Position numbers and translations under genes: made by a program. A stretch of DNA of 64,000 nucleotides from Actinacidiphila cocklensis (GTDB lineage Bacteria; Actinomycetota; Actinomycetes; Streptomycetales; Streptomycetaceae), in NCBI RefSeq assembly GCF_907177275.1, contig NZ_CAJSLV010000062.1:39040-103039 (forward strand). The letters are read 5' to 3'. How positions within the stretch are numbered: position 1 is the stretch's first letter; every line of letters begins with the position of its first letter. This document shows, piece after piece, positions 25,197 through 33,593 of this stretch. The notes beneath the pieces were generated by a model, which saw nothing but the letters and a program-made list of their open reading frames with translations, searched no databases and was not told the DNA's origin.

Positions 25197-26558
25197 ATGG
25201 ATAAGCAGCAGGAGTTCGTTCTCCGGACCCTTGAGGAGCGGGACATCCGCTTCGTACGGCTGTGGTTCACCGACGTACTCGGCTACCTCAAGTCGGTCGC
25301 CGTCGCCCCCGCCGAGCTGGAACAGGCGTTCGACGAAGGCATCGGCTTCGACGGGTCCGCCATCGAGGGCTTCGCCCGGGTGTACGAATCGGACATGATC
25401 GCCAAGCCCGACCCCGGCACCTTCCAGATCCTGCCCTGGCGAGCCGAGGGACCCGGCACGGCCCGGATGTTCTGCGACATCCTGATGCCCGACGGCTCAC
25501 CGTCCTACGCCGACCCGCGCTACGTCCTCAAGCGCGCCCTTGCCAAGACCTCCGACCTCGGCTTCACCTTCTACACCCACCCCGAGATCGAGTTCTACCT
25601 GCTCAAGGACAAGCCGCTGGACGGCGGCCGCCCCACCCCGGCCGACAACTCCGGCTACTTCGACCACACCCCGCAGAACATCGGGATGGACTTCCGCCGC
25701 CAGGCGATCACGATGCTGGAGTCGATGGGCATCTCGGTGGAGTTCTCCCACCACGAGGGCGCCCCCGGCCAGCAGGAGATCGACCTGCGGTACGCCGACG
25801 CGCTGTCCACCGCCGACAACGTCATGACCTTCCGGCTCGTCATGAAGCAGGTCGCCCTGGAGCAGGGCGTGCACGCCACCTTCATGCCCAAGCCGTTCTC
25901 GGAGTTCCCCGGCTCCGGCATGCACACCCACCTCTCCCTCTTCGAGGGCGACCGCAACGCCTTCTACGAGTCCGGCGCGGAGTTCCAGCTCTCCAAGGTC
26001 GGCCGGTCCTTCATCGCGGGCCTGCTGCGGCACGCCGGTGAGATCTCCGCGGTCACCAACCAGTGGGTCAACTCCTACAAGCGCATCTGGGGCGGCTCCC
26101 AGCGCACCGCGGGCGCCGGCGGCGAGGCCCCCTCGTACATCTGCTGGGGCCACAACAACCGGTCCGCCCTCATCCGCGTCCCGATGTACAAGCCCGGCAA
26201 GACCGGCTCCACCCGCGTCGAGGTCCGCTCCCTCGACTCCGGCGCCAACCCCTACCTGTCCTACGCGGTCCTGCTCGCCGCCGGCATGAAGGGCATCCAG
26301 GACGGCTACGAACTCCCGGCCGGCGCCGACGACGACGTGTGGGCACTGTCCGACTCCGAACGCCGCGCCCTCGGCATCGAGCCCCTCCCGCAGAACCTGG
26401 GCGAGGCCATCGACCTGATGCAGCGCAGCGAACTCGTCGCCGAGACCCTGGGCGAGCACGTCTTCGACTTCTTCCTCCGCAACAAGAAGCAGGAGTGGGA
26501 GGAGTACCGCTCCGAGGTCACCGCCTTCGAACTCCGCAAGAACCTGCCGGTGCTGTAA
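25197..26558 (+). CDS. glnA2: Glutamine-synthetase-like gamma-glutamyl ligase GlnA2
   Basis: A 453-residue type I glutamine-synthetase-family enzyme. It has GSAIEGF near residue 57, the beta-Grasp N-terminal domain, the metal/glutamate site HPEIEFYLL, NQWVNSYKR and the C-terminal RSALIRVP/RVEVRSLDSGANPYL ATP and product motifs. Sequence and length match, from memory, S. coelicolor GlnA2 (SCO2241), described as a gamma-glutamylpolyamine synthetase in polyamine use rather than a housekeeping glutamine synthetase. The ATG at 25197 gives that length and follows GAGGATGG at nine bases. It has its own upstream region after the mce operon and a strong terminator. Confidence 0.93.
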   Translation: MDKQQEFVLRTLEERDIRFVRLWFTDVLGYLKSVAVAPAELEQAFDEGIGFDGSAIEGFARVYESDMIAKPDPGTFQILPWRAEGPGTARMFCDILMPDGSPSYADPRYVLKRALAKTSDLGFTFYTHPEIEFYLLKDKPLDGGRPTPADNSGYFDHTPQNIGMDFRRQAITMLESMGISVEFSHHEGAPGQQEIDLRYADALSTADNVMTFRLVMKQVALEQGVHATFMPKPFSEFPGSGMHTHLSLFEGDRNAFYESGAEFQLSKVGRSFIAGLLRHAGEISAVTNQWVNSYKRIWGGSQRTAGAGGEAPSYICWGHNNRSALIRVPMYKPGKTGSTRVEVRSLDSGANPYLSYAVLLAAGMKGIQDGYELPAGADDDVWALSDSERRALGIEPLPQNLGEAIDLMQRSELVAETLGEHVFDFFLRNKKQEWEEYRSEVTAFELRKNLPVL

Positions 26559-26595
26559 GCGCAGGTCAGATGCCCTTTCGTGCGTGAGCGACCAT

Positions 26596-26626
26596 CCGGG
26601 CCAGCGGCGATGTGCCGCTGGCCCGG
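26596..26626 (+). terminator. Terminator of glnA2
   Basis: A perfect 13-bp inverted repeat (ccgggccagcggc and gccgctggcccgg) with a 5-base loop, 38 bases after the glnA2 stop codon. Confidence 0.8.
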
Positions 26627-26756
26627 TTGCGCAGGTCCGGCGCCTTCGACACGCTGGTCGTCACTGGGCGGAGGGCTGGGCCACGAGGACTGGCCCCAGG
26701 TCCTGGCGGAGCTGGGACCTCGGTAGTTGTTGCTCAGCCATGGTCGGGGCGGTGAC

Positions 26757-27008
26757 GTGGGCGTGGGGAAGCGGCGGACGTGGGCGGGCCTGGCGTACCT
26801 GTACGTCCTGCTGGTGGGGTTCTGCACGCTGGTGGAGCACTGGTTGTGGGGGAAGGGCTGGAAGGCGGGGTTCGACTCGTCGCTGCTGATGGCGCTGTTG
26901 CCGGTCGCGGGGTCGCACGGGCCTCAATGGCGCCGGGCACGTCGCGCCGCGAAGCGTCAACGGGCCTTGCAGGGCCATCAGGTGCCCGGTGATCGTGGGA
27001 CGACGTAG
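26757..27008 (+). CDS. Small possible membrane protein, unknown
   Basis: An 83-residue reading frame from the GTG at 26757, with one likely membrane segment (TWAGLAYLYVLLVGFCTLVE, residues ~9-28), possibly a second weak one (SLLMALLPVAG), and a basic C terminus. I do not recognise it. There is no strong ribosome binding site, an alternative TTG start lies at 26727, and the opposite strand is also open, so this may not be a real gene. It ends 17 bases before the convergent HAD gene. Confidence 0.35.
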   Translation: MGVGKRRTWAGLAYLYVLLVGFCTLVEHWLWGKGWKAGFDSSLLMALLPVAGSHGPQWRRARRAAKRQRALQGHQVPGDRGTT

Positions 27009-27025
27009 CCGGGGTCATGGGCTGG

Positions 27026-27688
27026 TCACAGGCCTGGCGCCGGCACTCCGGCGGCGGTGAGGATCTCGGGGGCGGCCTCGCGCAGGCTCGTGAAGTGGCG
27101 GTGCACGCCGGCCGGTGCGGTCGCGGAGTTGACGCCCCAGACCGTCATGCCGGCCCGCAGGCCTGCCTCGACTCCGGAAGGGGCGTCCTCGACGACCAGG
27201 CAGTCCTCGGGCCGCGCGCCGAGCCGCTCGGCGGCCGTCAGATAGGGCAGGGGCGAGGGTTTGCCCTCCTCCACCGCGGCCGCGTCCACGACGACCCGCG
27301 GGACCGGCAGGCCCGTGCGGGCGAACCGGCCGCGCACCCGGTGCTCGTAGTTGGAGGTCACCAGCGCCCACGCCCCCGGCGGCAGGGCGTTCAGCAGCTG
27401 CGACGCGCCGTCGAAGGCCGCGTAGGCGCCGGTCCTGACATCCTCGTCCTCCAACTCGTGCAGCGCCGCCAGGCACTCCGCCCGGTCCAGGTGGGGAGCC
27501 ACCGCGGCGAAGGTCTCCAGCGGCCTCGTCCGCAGCGCCACCCGGTAGACGTCGGCCGCGTCCAGCCCGTGCCGTCCCGCCCACGTCGCCCAGACCCGGC
27601 GCTGGTTGTCCACGGCGTCGACCAAGGTGCCGTCGACGTCGAAGAGGACGTACCTGCCCGGGTTGCGCTGCTCGTCCTCACTGGTCAC
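27026..27688 (-). CDS. HAD-family phosphatase (beta-phosphoglucomutase-like subclass)
   Basis: A 220-residue cytoplasmic hydrolase with HAD motif I FDVDGTLVDAVDN (Asp17/Asp19), motif II VTSNY, the Lys of motif III in EEGKPSPLPYL, and motif IV VVEDAPSGVEAG. The cap is the small helical type of HAD-IA enzymes, such as phosphoglycolate phosphatases, sugar phosphatases and beta-phosphoglucomutases. The natural substrate cannot be told. It stands alone on the minus strand, divergent from the GPP34 gene. Confidence 0.88.
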   Translation of the reverse strand: MTSEDEQRNPGRYVLFDVDGTLVDAVDNQRRVWATWAGRHGLDAADVYRVALRTRPLETFAAVAPHLDRAECLAALHELEDEDVRTGAYAAFDGASQLLNALPPGAWALVTSNYEHRVRGRFARTGLPVPRVVVDAAAVEEGKPSPLPYLTAAERLGARPEDCLVVEDAPSGVEAGLRAGMTVWGVNSATAPAGVHRHFTSLREAAPEILTAAGVPAPGL

Positions 27689-27761
27689 CCCGTGATCATG
27701 CCAGCACGGCGATAAGTGCGGAGCGCTGCCTTCCGGGGGTGGCCGCGCCTACGCTTGCGGG

Positions 27762-28556
27762 GTGACGATGGGGGACGAACTGCTCCTGCTCGCGATCGTG
27801 CCGGGCAGGCGGCGGATACGGATACGCGCCGAGGACCGGCTCAGGTTCGCCCTGCGGGCGGCGGAGCTCGCGGAGTTGAGCCTGGCGGGGCGGATCGCCG
27901 TCGGCCCGCGGCGGATCGAGGTGCTGGACTCCCGGCGCGTCGACGTCCCCCGGCTGAGCAACATCCTGCACGGCCTGGACACGGCCACTGTGCCGCCCAG
28001 CCCGCAGAGCTGGCTGCGCGGGACGCCGCGCTCCCTGACCACGGAGTACCTGTCCCGGCTGGAGGACCAGAAGACGGTCCGGGTACGGCGGCAGCGGGTC
28101 CGCAGCGGAAGCACCCGCCACGACATCCTCTCCGTCGACCTGCCGCGCCGGCAGGCCGTGCTGGACCGCCTCGGCCGCGTGGTCTTCGGCGGGGTGGAGG
28201 ACGCCCGCGACCTGACCCTGCTCGTGCTCGCCCAGACCGCGGGCATCGCCGCCGCCCTCTACCCGGGCCTGCACGGCTCCGCGGCCCGCCGCCGGACGGC
28301 GGCCCTCGCCGCGACCGACCCCCTCCCCGGACTCGCCGACGCGACCCGGACCGCGGACGAGGAACTCGCCACCACGATCGCCGCCGCCACCGGCGACCTC
28401 TCCTGCCGCCTCGGCGGCGAGCTGCGCAGCCTCTACTCCGACACGACGACCGGCGGCCACAGCCTCGGCCACGACCTGTCCTCGTCCACCTGGTCCGAGG
28501 GCCACACCGGCGGCTCCCACCACCACGACAGCGGCGGCGGCCACGGCGACTGGTGA
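27762..28556 (+). CDS. GPP34 (GOLPH3/Vps74-like) family protein with His/Gly-rich tail
   Basis: A 264-residue cytoplasmic protein of the GPP34 family (DELLLLAI near the N terminus, RLRFALRAAELAELSLAGRI, a central helical bundle). In eukaryotes the family binds phosphatidylinositol-4-phosphate at the Golgi. Streptomycetes carry several copies of unclear role. The last ~40 residues depart from the fold and are rich in His, Gly and Ser (GGHSLGHDLSS, SHHHDSGGGHGDW), a possible metal-binding tail. GTG at 27762 or ATG at 27768 could start it. It precedes a lipoprotein gene by 40 bases. Confidence 0.8.
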   Translation: MTMGDELLLLAIVPGRRRIRIRAEDRLRFALRAAELAELSLAGRIAVGPRRIEVLDSRRVDVPRLSNILHGLDTATVPPSPQSWLRGTPRSLTTEYLSRLEDQKTVRVRRQRVRSGSTRHDILSVDLPRRQAVLDRLGRVVFGGVEDARDLTLLVLAQTAGIAAALYPGLHGSAARRRTAALAATDPLPGLADATRTADEELATTIAAATGDLSCRLGGELRSLYSDTTTGGHSLGHDLSSSTWSEGHTGGSHHHDSGGGHGDW

Positions 28557-28596
28557 GCCCACTTCCCCTTCACCGTACGAAAGGCACAGCTTCTCC

Positions 28597-29139
28597 ATGC
28601 CCTCTCTCAGACCCGGCGTGCCGGTCCTGCTCGTCGCCGCGTCAGCGGCGATGCTCACCGCCTGCGGCAAGGCAGGTGCGGCCGACGCGCACGTGGGCGC
28701 CCGGCTCCCGACGGCGCGCACTCTCGCCGAGGCCGATCAGCAGCTGCACGCGTACCTCCTCGACGTGTTGCCGGCGGGCGCCGGCGACAGCAGCACCCGC
28801 GCCGGCGCGGTCCAGGCCCCCTTGCCGGGCCAGACCGGCTGCAATGTCCGCGGGCAGGCCACCCACGTGGTGACGGAGACCGTCCTCGGCGCCCGCGACG
28901 GCTACGCCACCGACGTCGTGGGCGCCTTCCGGCACCGCGGCTGGCACATCGTCGGCTGGAACGGCGACACCCCCGACGGCTCCCGGGTCACCGGTGCGGC
29001 TCAGGCCGGCTACCGCCTGGTGATCCGGGAGCGCTCCGACACCGTCGACGTCGCCATCGAAACCCCCTGCCTCCAGGGCGACCCCCTCCCGAAGCGCTCG
29101 GACTTCCCCGACGACTCCACTGACGGCAAGCACGCCTGA
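28597..29139 (+). CDS. Lipoprotein of unknown function
   Basis: A 180-residue exported protein with a lipoprotein signal peptide (LLVAASAAMLTACGKAG, lipidated cysteine near residue 23). The mature part has an alpha/beta pattern and two further cysteines (GQTGCNVRG, ETPCLQGD) that could pair. No enzymatic motif is recognised. It follows the GPP34 gene closely and may be co-transcribed. Confidence 0.75.
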   Translation: MPSLRPGVPVLLVAASAAMLTACGKAGAADAHVGARLPTARTLAEADQQLHAYLLDVLPAGAGDSSTRAGAVQAPLPGQTGCNVRGQATHVVTETVLGARDGYATDVVGAFRHRGWHIVGWNGDTPDGSRVTGAAQAGYRLVIRERSDTVDVAIETPCLQGDPLPKRSDFPDDSTDGKHA

Positions 29140-29249
29140 GACGCCCCCCCTCACGCGCGACCCACCCGGGCCAGGCGTGGGGAAATCCCGTGGACCCATC
29201 GCCGCGGGCGGGGCACAATCCGCGGGGACCGGGGCGAGGGGGAGCTTGG

Positions 29250-30284
29250 TTGGACGTGTTCGTGTGTGCCGGGTGCGGCACGGAGTTGACGGCGCCGGTG
29301 TCGCGGGTCGCCCTTCCTGTTCACACCCACTACGGGGGGTGGGAGGAACTCCATCCTCCCCTGATGGAGCCCGCGACGTACGCCGTCGAGCCGCGGCCCA
29401 CCGGACCGCCCTGGCGGTTGTGGGAGGAGGCCGGGGAGGACGCGGCTGCCCGGCAGGGCGTGTACGCCCCGGTGTACTCCGTCTCCTTCGGGGCGCGGAA
29501 CAGGATCGTCATCGCCCCCGGCGACTCCCGTTCCATGACCCTGATCCCCGAGAGGTGCGAGGGCTACTGCCGGGGTGTGGACGGCCGGGCAGGTCCCAAT
29601 CTGGCGTGCGTGGGGTGCGGGCAGGCCGTGGCGACGCGGGTGGACGACTGCGGGTCGTGGCAGACGGTGTGGCTGGAGCCCGACGCGGTCGTACGCCGTT
29701 TCTCGGGGCTCCCCGCCGGTCCGGCTCCTGACTGGGACGACCTGGCGCGCGCCGAGCACCGCGTCCCGCCCGTCGAGCCCGACGGGTCGTGGAGCCGCCG
29801 CTGGGAGGCGGCGGTCGGCGTCGCGCTGGCCCACCTCGTGGCGGTCACCGACTGCCGTCCGGTGACGCTTCCCGCCGGCCCCGTCGCCGAACTGCTGGGC
29901 CACGCCGTCGGCCGGCACCTCCCCGCCGGGGACGGTGCCCGGTCGGTGGCGCTGGCCGGCCCGGGGATCGGCATGCCCCGGCCGCGTCCTGACATCCTCC
30001 TCGTCCCCCGCCACCCCCTCACGGGCACGCCCTGGCGCCCGCCGGGCGACGAAGGGGCCGTGGTGCCGCTGGACAGCGGGGTCTGGGCGTACCTCGCCCA
30101 CCCGGGCGAGACCTCGCCGATGCCCGCGACCGGGGTGCTCCCTGAGGGCGTCCTGCGCGACGACTACCCGCTGCCGCCGAGCCCGGGGTCCCCGCTGGCG
30201 CCTCACCCCCACGCCTTCGTGGACACCCTGGTCAGGCTGCCCGCAATACGCTCGCCCCGCCTGCGCTGGTATCGCGACGCGTGA
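29250..30284 (+). CDS. Conserved streptomycete protein with two CxxC motifs, unknown function
   Basis: A 344-residue cytoplasmic protein. It starts at a TTG (29250) behind GAGGGGGA, at the residues LDVFVCAGCG that I remember as the usual start of this family; longer frames lack a ribosome binding site. One CxxC lies at the N terminus (CAGC) and another near residue 115 (CVGC), with an extra CEGYC, which suggests a zinc-ribbon-like fold. No catalytic motif is apparent. It ends six bases from the stop codon of the convergent TolB-like gene, leaving no room for a separate terminator. Confidence 0.75.
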   Translation: MDVFVCAGCGTELTAPVSRVALPVHTHYGGWEELHPPLMEPATYAVEPRPTGPPWRLWEEAGEDAAARQGVYAPVYSVSFGARNRIVIAPGDSRSMTLIPERCEGYCRGVDGRAGPNLACVGCGQAVATRVDDCGSWQTVWLEPDAVVRRFSGLPAGPAPDWDDLARAEHRVPPVEPDGSWSRRWEAAVGVALAHLVAVTDCRPVTLPAGPVAELLGHAVGRHLPAGDGARSVALAGPGIGMPRPRPDILLVPRHPLTGTPWRPPGDEGAVVPLDSGVWAYLAHPGETSPMPATGVLPEGVLRDDYPLPPSPGSPLAPHPHAFVDTLVRLPAIRSPRLRWYRDA

Positions 30285-30290
30285 CGCGGG

Positions 30291-31313
30291 TCAGCCCAGC
30301 CAGGACGGGGACAGGGCCGAGGGGGTCAGGAGGTGGGGGGTGCCGGTGGGCGTGGCGGGGGTGGTGTAGAGGTCGGAGCCGTAGTCGCCCGGGAGGGAGT
30401 AGGCGAGGGTCTGGTCGTCGAGCCAGACGGCCTGGTCGTCGACGTTGCGGGTCTCGGCGGTGGGGTGGTCGCGCAGGGTGGCGAGGTCGAGGACGTAGAG
30501 GCGCCAGGGGGCGTCGGGGGACAGGCCGGGGACGCGCTTCTTGAAGGCGATACGGGTGCCGTCGGGGGACAGCGAGGGGCACTCGACGTTGGTGCGCAGG
30601 GTGACCGCGGTCTTCGCCGTCACGTCGCCGCGGATCAGGTAGGTGTGGCCGCCGGTCGCCGCGGTGGCGTAGAAGTGGGTGTCGTCGGCGAAGGTCACGC
30701 CCCAGAAGTTGAGGTCGGCGGCGCGCAGCCGCTTGCCGTCGCGGGTGACGGTGTAGTCCTCCAGGGTCGGCTGCAGGACGCCGGTCCTGGTGTCGAGGAT
30801 GGAGGTGCGGGTGGAGAAGTTCGTGCCCGCGTAGGAGTCGCCGCCGACGAAGACCGTCCAGGCGACGAGGTGGCCGCTGGGGGAGACCCGGGCGCGGGTG
30901 GGGATGCCCGCCAGGTCGACGCGGCGGGTGGTGTGCAGGCCGGCGTCGAGGACCAGGGCGCGGTAGGTGTCGTTGACCGGGCCGCGCTCGGCCTGGAGGC
31001 AGATCCCGGTGCCGGCGGCGGCGTAGAAGCGCAGGCACTTGACGCCGGAGGCGGTGCGCGAGCCTTCGGGGTCGGCGGCCGGGACGCTGGCCAGCTCGTC
31101 GCGGTGCGGTCCCCAGGCCATCGAGCGGAAGACGATGCGCCGCCCGCCGGAACCGGCCAGCGAGACCGTGCCGGCGTGCACCGCGGGGCCGCCCGCCTGC
31201 ACCTGGTTCTTGCGGTCCGCCCGCTCGGCGGCCCGCCAGACCGCGACCCCGGCGACGGTGGCCAGCACCAGGACGCCGGCCAGCAGCACCAGCAGCCTGT
31301 CCCGCACGCTCAT
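30291..31313 (-). CDS. Membrane-anchored TolB-like beta-propeller protein
   Basis: A 340-residue protein with an N-terminal membrane anchor (~6-26, LLVLLAGVLVLATVAGVAVW) and an extracytoplasmic region of WD40/TolB-like blades (RARVSPSGHLVAWTVF, PSLSPDGTRIAFKK, DQAVWLDDQTLAYS). The start codon at 31313 overlaps the stop of the MFS gene (ATGA), so the pair is translationally coupled. The long open frame running upstream through the MFS gene is a shadow. The ligand is unknown; coupling suggests it serves the transporter. Confidence 0.82.
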   Translation of the reverse strand: MSVRDRLLVLLAGVLVLATVAGVAVWRAAERADRKNQVQAGGPAVHAGTVSLAGSGGRRIVFRSMAWGPHRDELASVPAADPEGSRTASGVKCLRFYAAAGTGICLQAERGPVNDTYRALVLDAGLHTTRRVDLAGIPTRARVSPSGHLVAWTVFVGGDSYAGTNFSTRTSILDTRTGVLQPTLEDYTVTRDGKRLRAADLNFWGVTFADDTHFYATAATGGHTYLIRGDVTAKTAVTLRTNVECPSLSPDGTRIAFKKRVPGLSPDAPWRLYVLDLATLRDHPTAETRNVDDQAVWLDDQTLAYSLPGDYGSDLYTTPATPTGTPHLLTPSALSPSWLG

Positions 31314-32578
31314 ACCGCCTCCGCGGGCCGCAACCGGATGGAAAGTGCCACGCTCGCCAGCAGCGCGACCGCCGCCCCGGCCAGCGCCGACCGGTCGCCG
31401 AACGCGGTCCAGGCCGCGCCGAAGGCGATCGAGCAGCAGAAGCGCGCGGCGGCCTGCCCGGTCTGCACGAGCGCGAGACCGCTGGAGCGCAGCGCCGCCG
31501 GTACGGAGCCGGCCGCGGCCGCCATCAGCACGCCGTCGGTGGCCGCGTAGAACGTGCCGTGCAGGGCGAGCACCGCGTACGGCAGCACGCCGGCCCGCAG
31601 GTGCGCGAGCAGCAGGCCGTACGCGAGCAGCAGCGCGACATGGCCGCCGACGAAGACCCGCCACCGGCCCACCCGGTCCGCCCAGCGGCCGAGCGGCACG
31701 GCGAGCAGCAGGAAGGCTGCCGCGGTGCCGAGCGGCAGCAGCGCGAACCAGCGGTCGGGCACGCCGAGCCGGCGCTGCAGCATGAGGTAGACGAAGGAGT
31801 CGCTGACCGTGGCCAGGCCCAGCGCCACCGCGCACAGCGCGAGCCCGCGCAGCTCCCGCCGCCCGAGCAGGGCGACCGCGGCCCGCAGCGAGGGCCGCTC
31901 GGCGCCGTCCCCCGGGGCGGCCGCCTCCCGGGCGCGGGAGGGCACGAAGAGCAGCAGCACCAGCACGCCGACCATGGCGACGCAGAAGCTGACGGTGAAG
32001 ACGGCGTCGTAGCCGTCGGCGGCCTGGCGCAGGATGAGGAAGGCGACGAGCGGGCCGAGCAGGGCTCCGGTGGTGTCCATTGCGCGGTGCACCCCGAAGG
32101 CCCGGCCGCGGCCCTGCGGCGGTGAGGACAGCGAGATCAGGGCGTCGCGGGGGGCGGTGCGCAGGCCCTTGCCGGTGCGGTCGGCGGCGAGCACCGCGCC
32201 GATCAGCGGCAGGGTGTGGGCGGCGAGCAGCAGTGGTTTGCACAGCGCGGACAGGCCGTAGCCGAAGGCGGCGACCTGTTTGTGCCGGCCGCCGCGGTCG
32301 GCGAGGTGGCCGCCGACCAGCCGGACCAGGGCGCTGAAACCGTTGTAGACGCCGTCGAGCAGGCCGAAGCCCAGCGGGGACAGGCCGAGCCCGGTGACCA
32401 GGTAGAGCGGCAGCACCGCGGTGACCATCTCGGAGGAGATGTCGGTGATCAGGCTGACCGCGCCGAGCGCGAGCACGGTGGAGGCGACCGCGGACCGCCG
32501 CCCGGGGCGTGGGAGGCCCCGGGCGGCGGATCGCGAGGCCGCCGCGGGTGTGCTCCCGCGGCTCTCGCTGACGTACAT
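31310..32578 (-). CDS. Major facilitator superfamily transporter
   Basis: A 422-residue membrane protein with twelve predicted helices. MFS signatures are visible: GGHLADRGGRHKQ after helix 2 (motif A), a large central loop rich in Arg/Ala/Gly, and PLGRWADRVGRWR in the second half. The basic N-terminal ~30 residues precede the first helix. Substrate unknown. Its stop overlaps the start of the TolB-like gene, and it lies just downstream of the phosphoesterase gene. Confidence 0.88.
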   Translation of the reverse strand: MYVSESRGSTPAAASRSAARGLPRPGRRSAVASTVLALGAVSLITDISSEMVTAVLPLYLVTGLGLSPLGFGLLDGVYNGFSALVRLVGGHLADRGGRHKQVAAFGYGLSALCKPLLLAAHTLPLIGAVLAADRTGKGLRTAPRDALISLSSPPQGRGRAFGVHRAMDTTGALLGPLVAFLILRQAADGYDAVFTVSFCVAMVGVLVLLLFVPSRAREAAAPGDGAERPSLRAAVALLGRRELRGLALCAVALGLATVSDSFVYLMLQRRLGVPDRWFALLPLGTAAAFLLLAVPLGRWADRVGRWRVFVGGHVALLLAYGLLLAHLRAGVLPYAVLALHGTFYAATDGVLMAAAAGSVPAALRSSGLALVQTGQAAARFCCSIAFGAAWTAFGDRSALAGAAVALLASVALSIRLRPAEAV

Positions 32579-32581
32579 CGG

Positions 32582-33451
32582 TCAGCTGGTCCAGATGCCG
32601 GTGATGTCCGACGCGGACGCCGCCTGGCCGGCATGCGTCGACGTGCCCGCGAGGTCCTCCAGCGTCCGCAGGAGGTTGTAGTGGTTGTACGTGGTCCCGT
32701 TGGAGCTGCCCGCGGTGACCGGCTGCCCGTAGAGAACCGTCGGGATGCGGTTGCCGCTCAGCGAATTGTCCTCGTCGAAGGTCACCACCAGGAGGCTGTT
32801 GTGGGTCTTGGCCCAGGTGGCGTACGCGCCGAGGTTGTTCTTGATCCAGGTGTCACCGGTGGACACCGAGCAGTCGTGCATGTCGCTGCACAGGTTCGGC
32901 ACCACGAACGACGTGGTCGGCAGCGTCGAGTAGTCGGTGGGGAACTGCGCGAAGGTCTTCGCACTCGACGTCGGCACGTTGGAGAAGCCGAACCACGGGT
33001 TGTGCTTCTGTGCGTAGTTGCCGCTCTTGCAGGTCGTCGAGCCCTGGCTGGGCAGCGTCTCGTTGTAGCTGCCCCACGTCTTGCCCGCGGCGGCCACCTC
33101 CGAGCCCAGGTTCGCGGCCGAGCTGAAGCCGGGCGTGATGCAGCTGTCGTCCGTGATGCCCTGGGTGGAGCCGGAGAACAGCGCGTAGTAGTTCGGCTGG
33201 CTGGGGTGGGTGATGCCGTGGTTCTGCGTGAGGTTCGCGCCGCCGGTCTTCAGCGAGTTGATGTAAGGGGCGCTGGAACTGCCGATCACCTGGCTGTACG
33301 CGTGGTTCTCCATGACCACCACGACGGTGTGGTCGGGAGTGGGGACGGAGCCTGCCGCCTGGGCGTTGCCGCCGAGGCCGGCCCACAGGCCGGCAGAGGC
33401 GGCGGCAAGGCCGCCGGCGGTCAACAGGGCGGTACGGCTGCGGCTGCGCAC
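32582..33451 (-). CDS. Secreted phosphoesterase (PF04185 type, acid phosphatase-like)
   Basis: A 289-residue exported enzyme. Signal peptide 1-~32 (ending GGNAQAAG). The fold is that of the phospholipase C/acid phosphatase family, with HTVVVVMENHAYSQVIGSS near the N terminus (metal-binding Glu/Asn), THPSQPNYYALFSG, and LLVVTFDEDNSLSGNRIPTV near residue 225. Small members of this family are acid phosphatases rather than phospholipases C. Six cysteines or so in the mature part suggest disulfides. It stops four bases before the MFS start codon region and may be in one transcript with it. Confidence 0.85.
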   Translation of the reverse strand: MRSRSRTALLTAGGLAAASAGLWAGLGGNAQAAGSVPTPDHTVVVVMENHAYSQVIGSSSAPYINSLKTGGANLTQNHGITHPSQPNYYALFSGSTQGITDDSCITPGFSSAANLGSEVAAAGKTWGSYNETLPSQGSTTCKSGNYAQKHNPWFGFSNVPTSSAKTFAQFPTDYSTLPTTSFVVPNLCSDMHDCSVSTGDTWIKNNLGAYATWAKTHNSLLVVTFDEDNSLSGNRIPTVLYGQPVTAGSSNGTTYNHYNLLRTLEDLAGTSTHAGQAASASDITGIWTS

Positions 33452-33593
33452 GGGTTACCTCCGGTACGGGGGCGGGTGGGACGCGCGGGGTCTGCGGTGC
33501 GGTGTGCATGCCAAAGGTAGGGGCGGCAGGGCGACCCGCGGACCGTGCGGGAGGTGAAGAACATGCAAACGATGCGGTACGAACGCCGGCGCG

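Noticed and set aside
30291..32243. A 650-residue protein fusing the MFS region with the TolB-like protein
   Set aside because: The first 310 residues are a wrong-frame reading of the MFS gene; the real TolB-like start overlaps the MFS stop at 31313.
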